This document shows positions 27,698 through 27,914 of a stretch of 27,914 nucleotides of DNA, piece by piece. Every line of letters starts with the position of its first letter. Position 1 is the stretch's first letter. A program made the position numbers and the translations under genes. Below the pieces are notes generated by a model. That model made no database searches. It had not been told where the DNA came from and saw only the letters and a program-made list of their open reading frames with translations. This stretch comes from an uncultured Oscillospiraceae bacterium (lineage in GTDB: Bacteria > Bacillota > Clostridia > Oscillospirales > Oscillospiraceae), in assembly GCA_934622035.1 (NCBI GenBank), contig CAKTVG010000030.1, positions 1 to 27,914 on the forward strand, given 5' to 3'.

Positions 27698-27808
27698 ATG
27701 AAGAAGAATTGGAAACAGTGGGTAAAGGCCGCCGCCGTGCACGCCGTAAAGACCGTGGCACAGACCGCCGTGGCCGCCATTCGGTGGCAGTACCCGGACG
27801 AGGAATAA
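27698..27808 (+). CDS. Truncated r1t-type holin
   Basis: A 36-residue ORF from ATG 27698 to TAA 27806-27808. KNWKQWVKAAAVHAVKTVAQTAVAAI matches the start and first helix of r1t-type phage holins, which normally continue for about 35-40 more residues through a second membrane helix ending in LAGLPE-like sequence. Here it stops after RWQYPDEE, so the second helix is missing. GGAG precedes the ATG. Either a decayed gene or a minimal single-helix version. Confidence 0.5.
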   Translation: MKKNWKQWVKAAAVHAVKTVAQTAVAAIRWQYPDEE

Positions 27809-27837
27809 ACAGCAGACAGTTCGACAGTCCGACAGGA

Positions 27838-27866
27838 CAGAAAGGAGAGCGAATGGAACCGTGGGT
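27838..27866 (+). repeat. 29-bp direct repeat, right copy
   Basis: Second copy of the repeat at 26052-26080, covering the ribosome site and first codons of the gene that begins at 27853. Confidence 0.95.
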
Positions 27867-27914
27867 ACAGCAGATCGCCGTACCGCTGGCGGTAGCGGTG
27901 CTGACAAGCAGCGG
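27853..27914 (+). CDS. Start of a small membrane lysis protein (holin/XhlA-like), 3' end outside window
   Basis: ATG 27853 with AAAGGAGAG upstream begins MEPWVQQIAVPLAVAVLTSS and runs off the right edge. The first 20 residues are an N-terminal membrane helix of the type seen in XhlA/holin-like proteins of gut phages. Only 20 codons are present, so length and identity are not certain. Confidence 0.55.
   Translation, partial: MEPWVQQIAVPLAVAVLTSS

Overview
The window is a contiguous stretch of a tailed, siphovirus-type phage or prophage. Every supported gene lies on the + strand. Genes are tightly packed with many ATGA and TGATG stop/start overlaps and strong AAGGAGG-type ribosome sites. The moderately GC-rich composition, the small Cys-rich accessory proteins and the Firmicutes-type head genes (SPP1 gp6-like portal, MuF/gp7 protein, GP20 scaffold) suggest a host among the anaerobic gut Clostridia (Oscillospiraceae/Lachnospiraceae-like). 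That host call is inference. No complete integrase, endolysin or housekeeping gene is visible, and both ends of the window cut genes.

Layout. 1-980: end of a repeat protein, an XRE-type regulator and a small zinc-ribbon protein. 977-5089: recombination and replication block with Gp157, an ERF annealing protein, a NinB-like protein, an HNH-like protein, SSB, a replication-initiator-like protein carrying phased 10-bp repeats, and a DUF1064 nuclease-like protein. 5091-7102: nucleic-acid modification block with a PP-loop PAPS-reductase/DndC-like protein, a small conserved protein and a compact C5-methyltransferase-like protein. 7114-9919: accessory run of short, often Cys-rich or one- to two-helix membrane proteins, a dATP/dGTP diphosphohydrolase-like protein and a second XRE regulator. 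9920-10274: no protein gene; it holds an 18-bp palindrome, a rho-independent terminator, a UUCG hairpin, a tRNA-like gene with an abnormal anticodon region, and a structured leader.

10275-19017: packaging and head genes (terS, terL, portal, MuF fused to a zincin-like domain, HK97-gp10, scaffold, capsid), three connector/completion proteins, the tail tube and the gpG tail chaperone. A gpG/gpGT -1 frameshift site (A AAA AAG plus a 19-bp hairpin) joins gpG to the T extension ending at 19256. 19253-27613: tape measure, distal tail proteins, a glycine-rich adhesin, a collagen-like fibre, a variable tail protein and a BspA-type leucine-rich-repeat protein. 27614-27914: mosaic junction with an integrase-like N-terminal remnant, a truncated r1t-type holin and the start of another holin/XhlA-like gene whose first 29 bp duplicate a site at 26052.

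The genes form a standard phage programme: early regulation, recombination-linked replication, DNA modification and nucleotide metabolism, then packaging, head, tail and adsorption, then lysis. The points most worth following are the helically phased repeats inside the initiator gene, the frameshift hairpin, the MuF-zincin fusion, the odd tRNA, and the exchangeable adhesin cassette bounded by a duplicated gene start.
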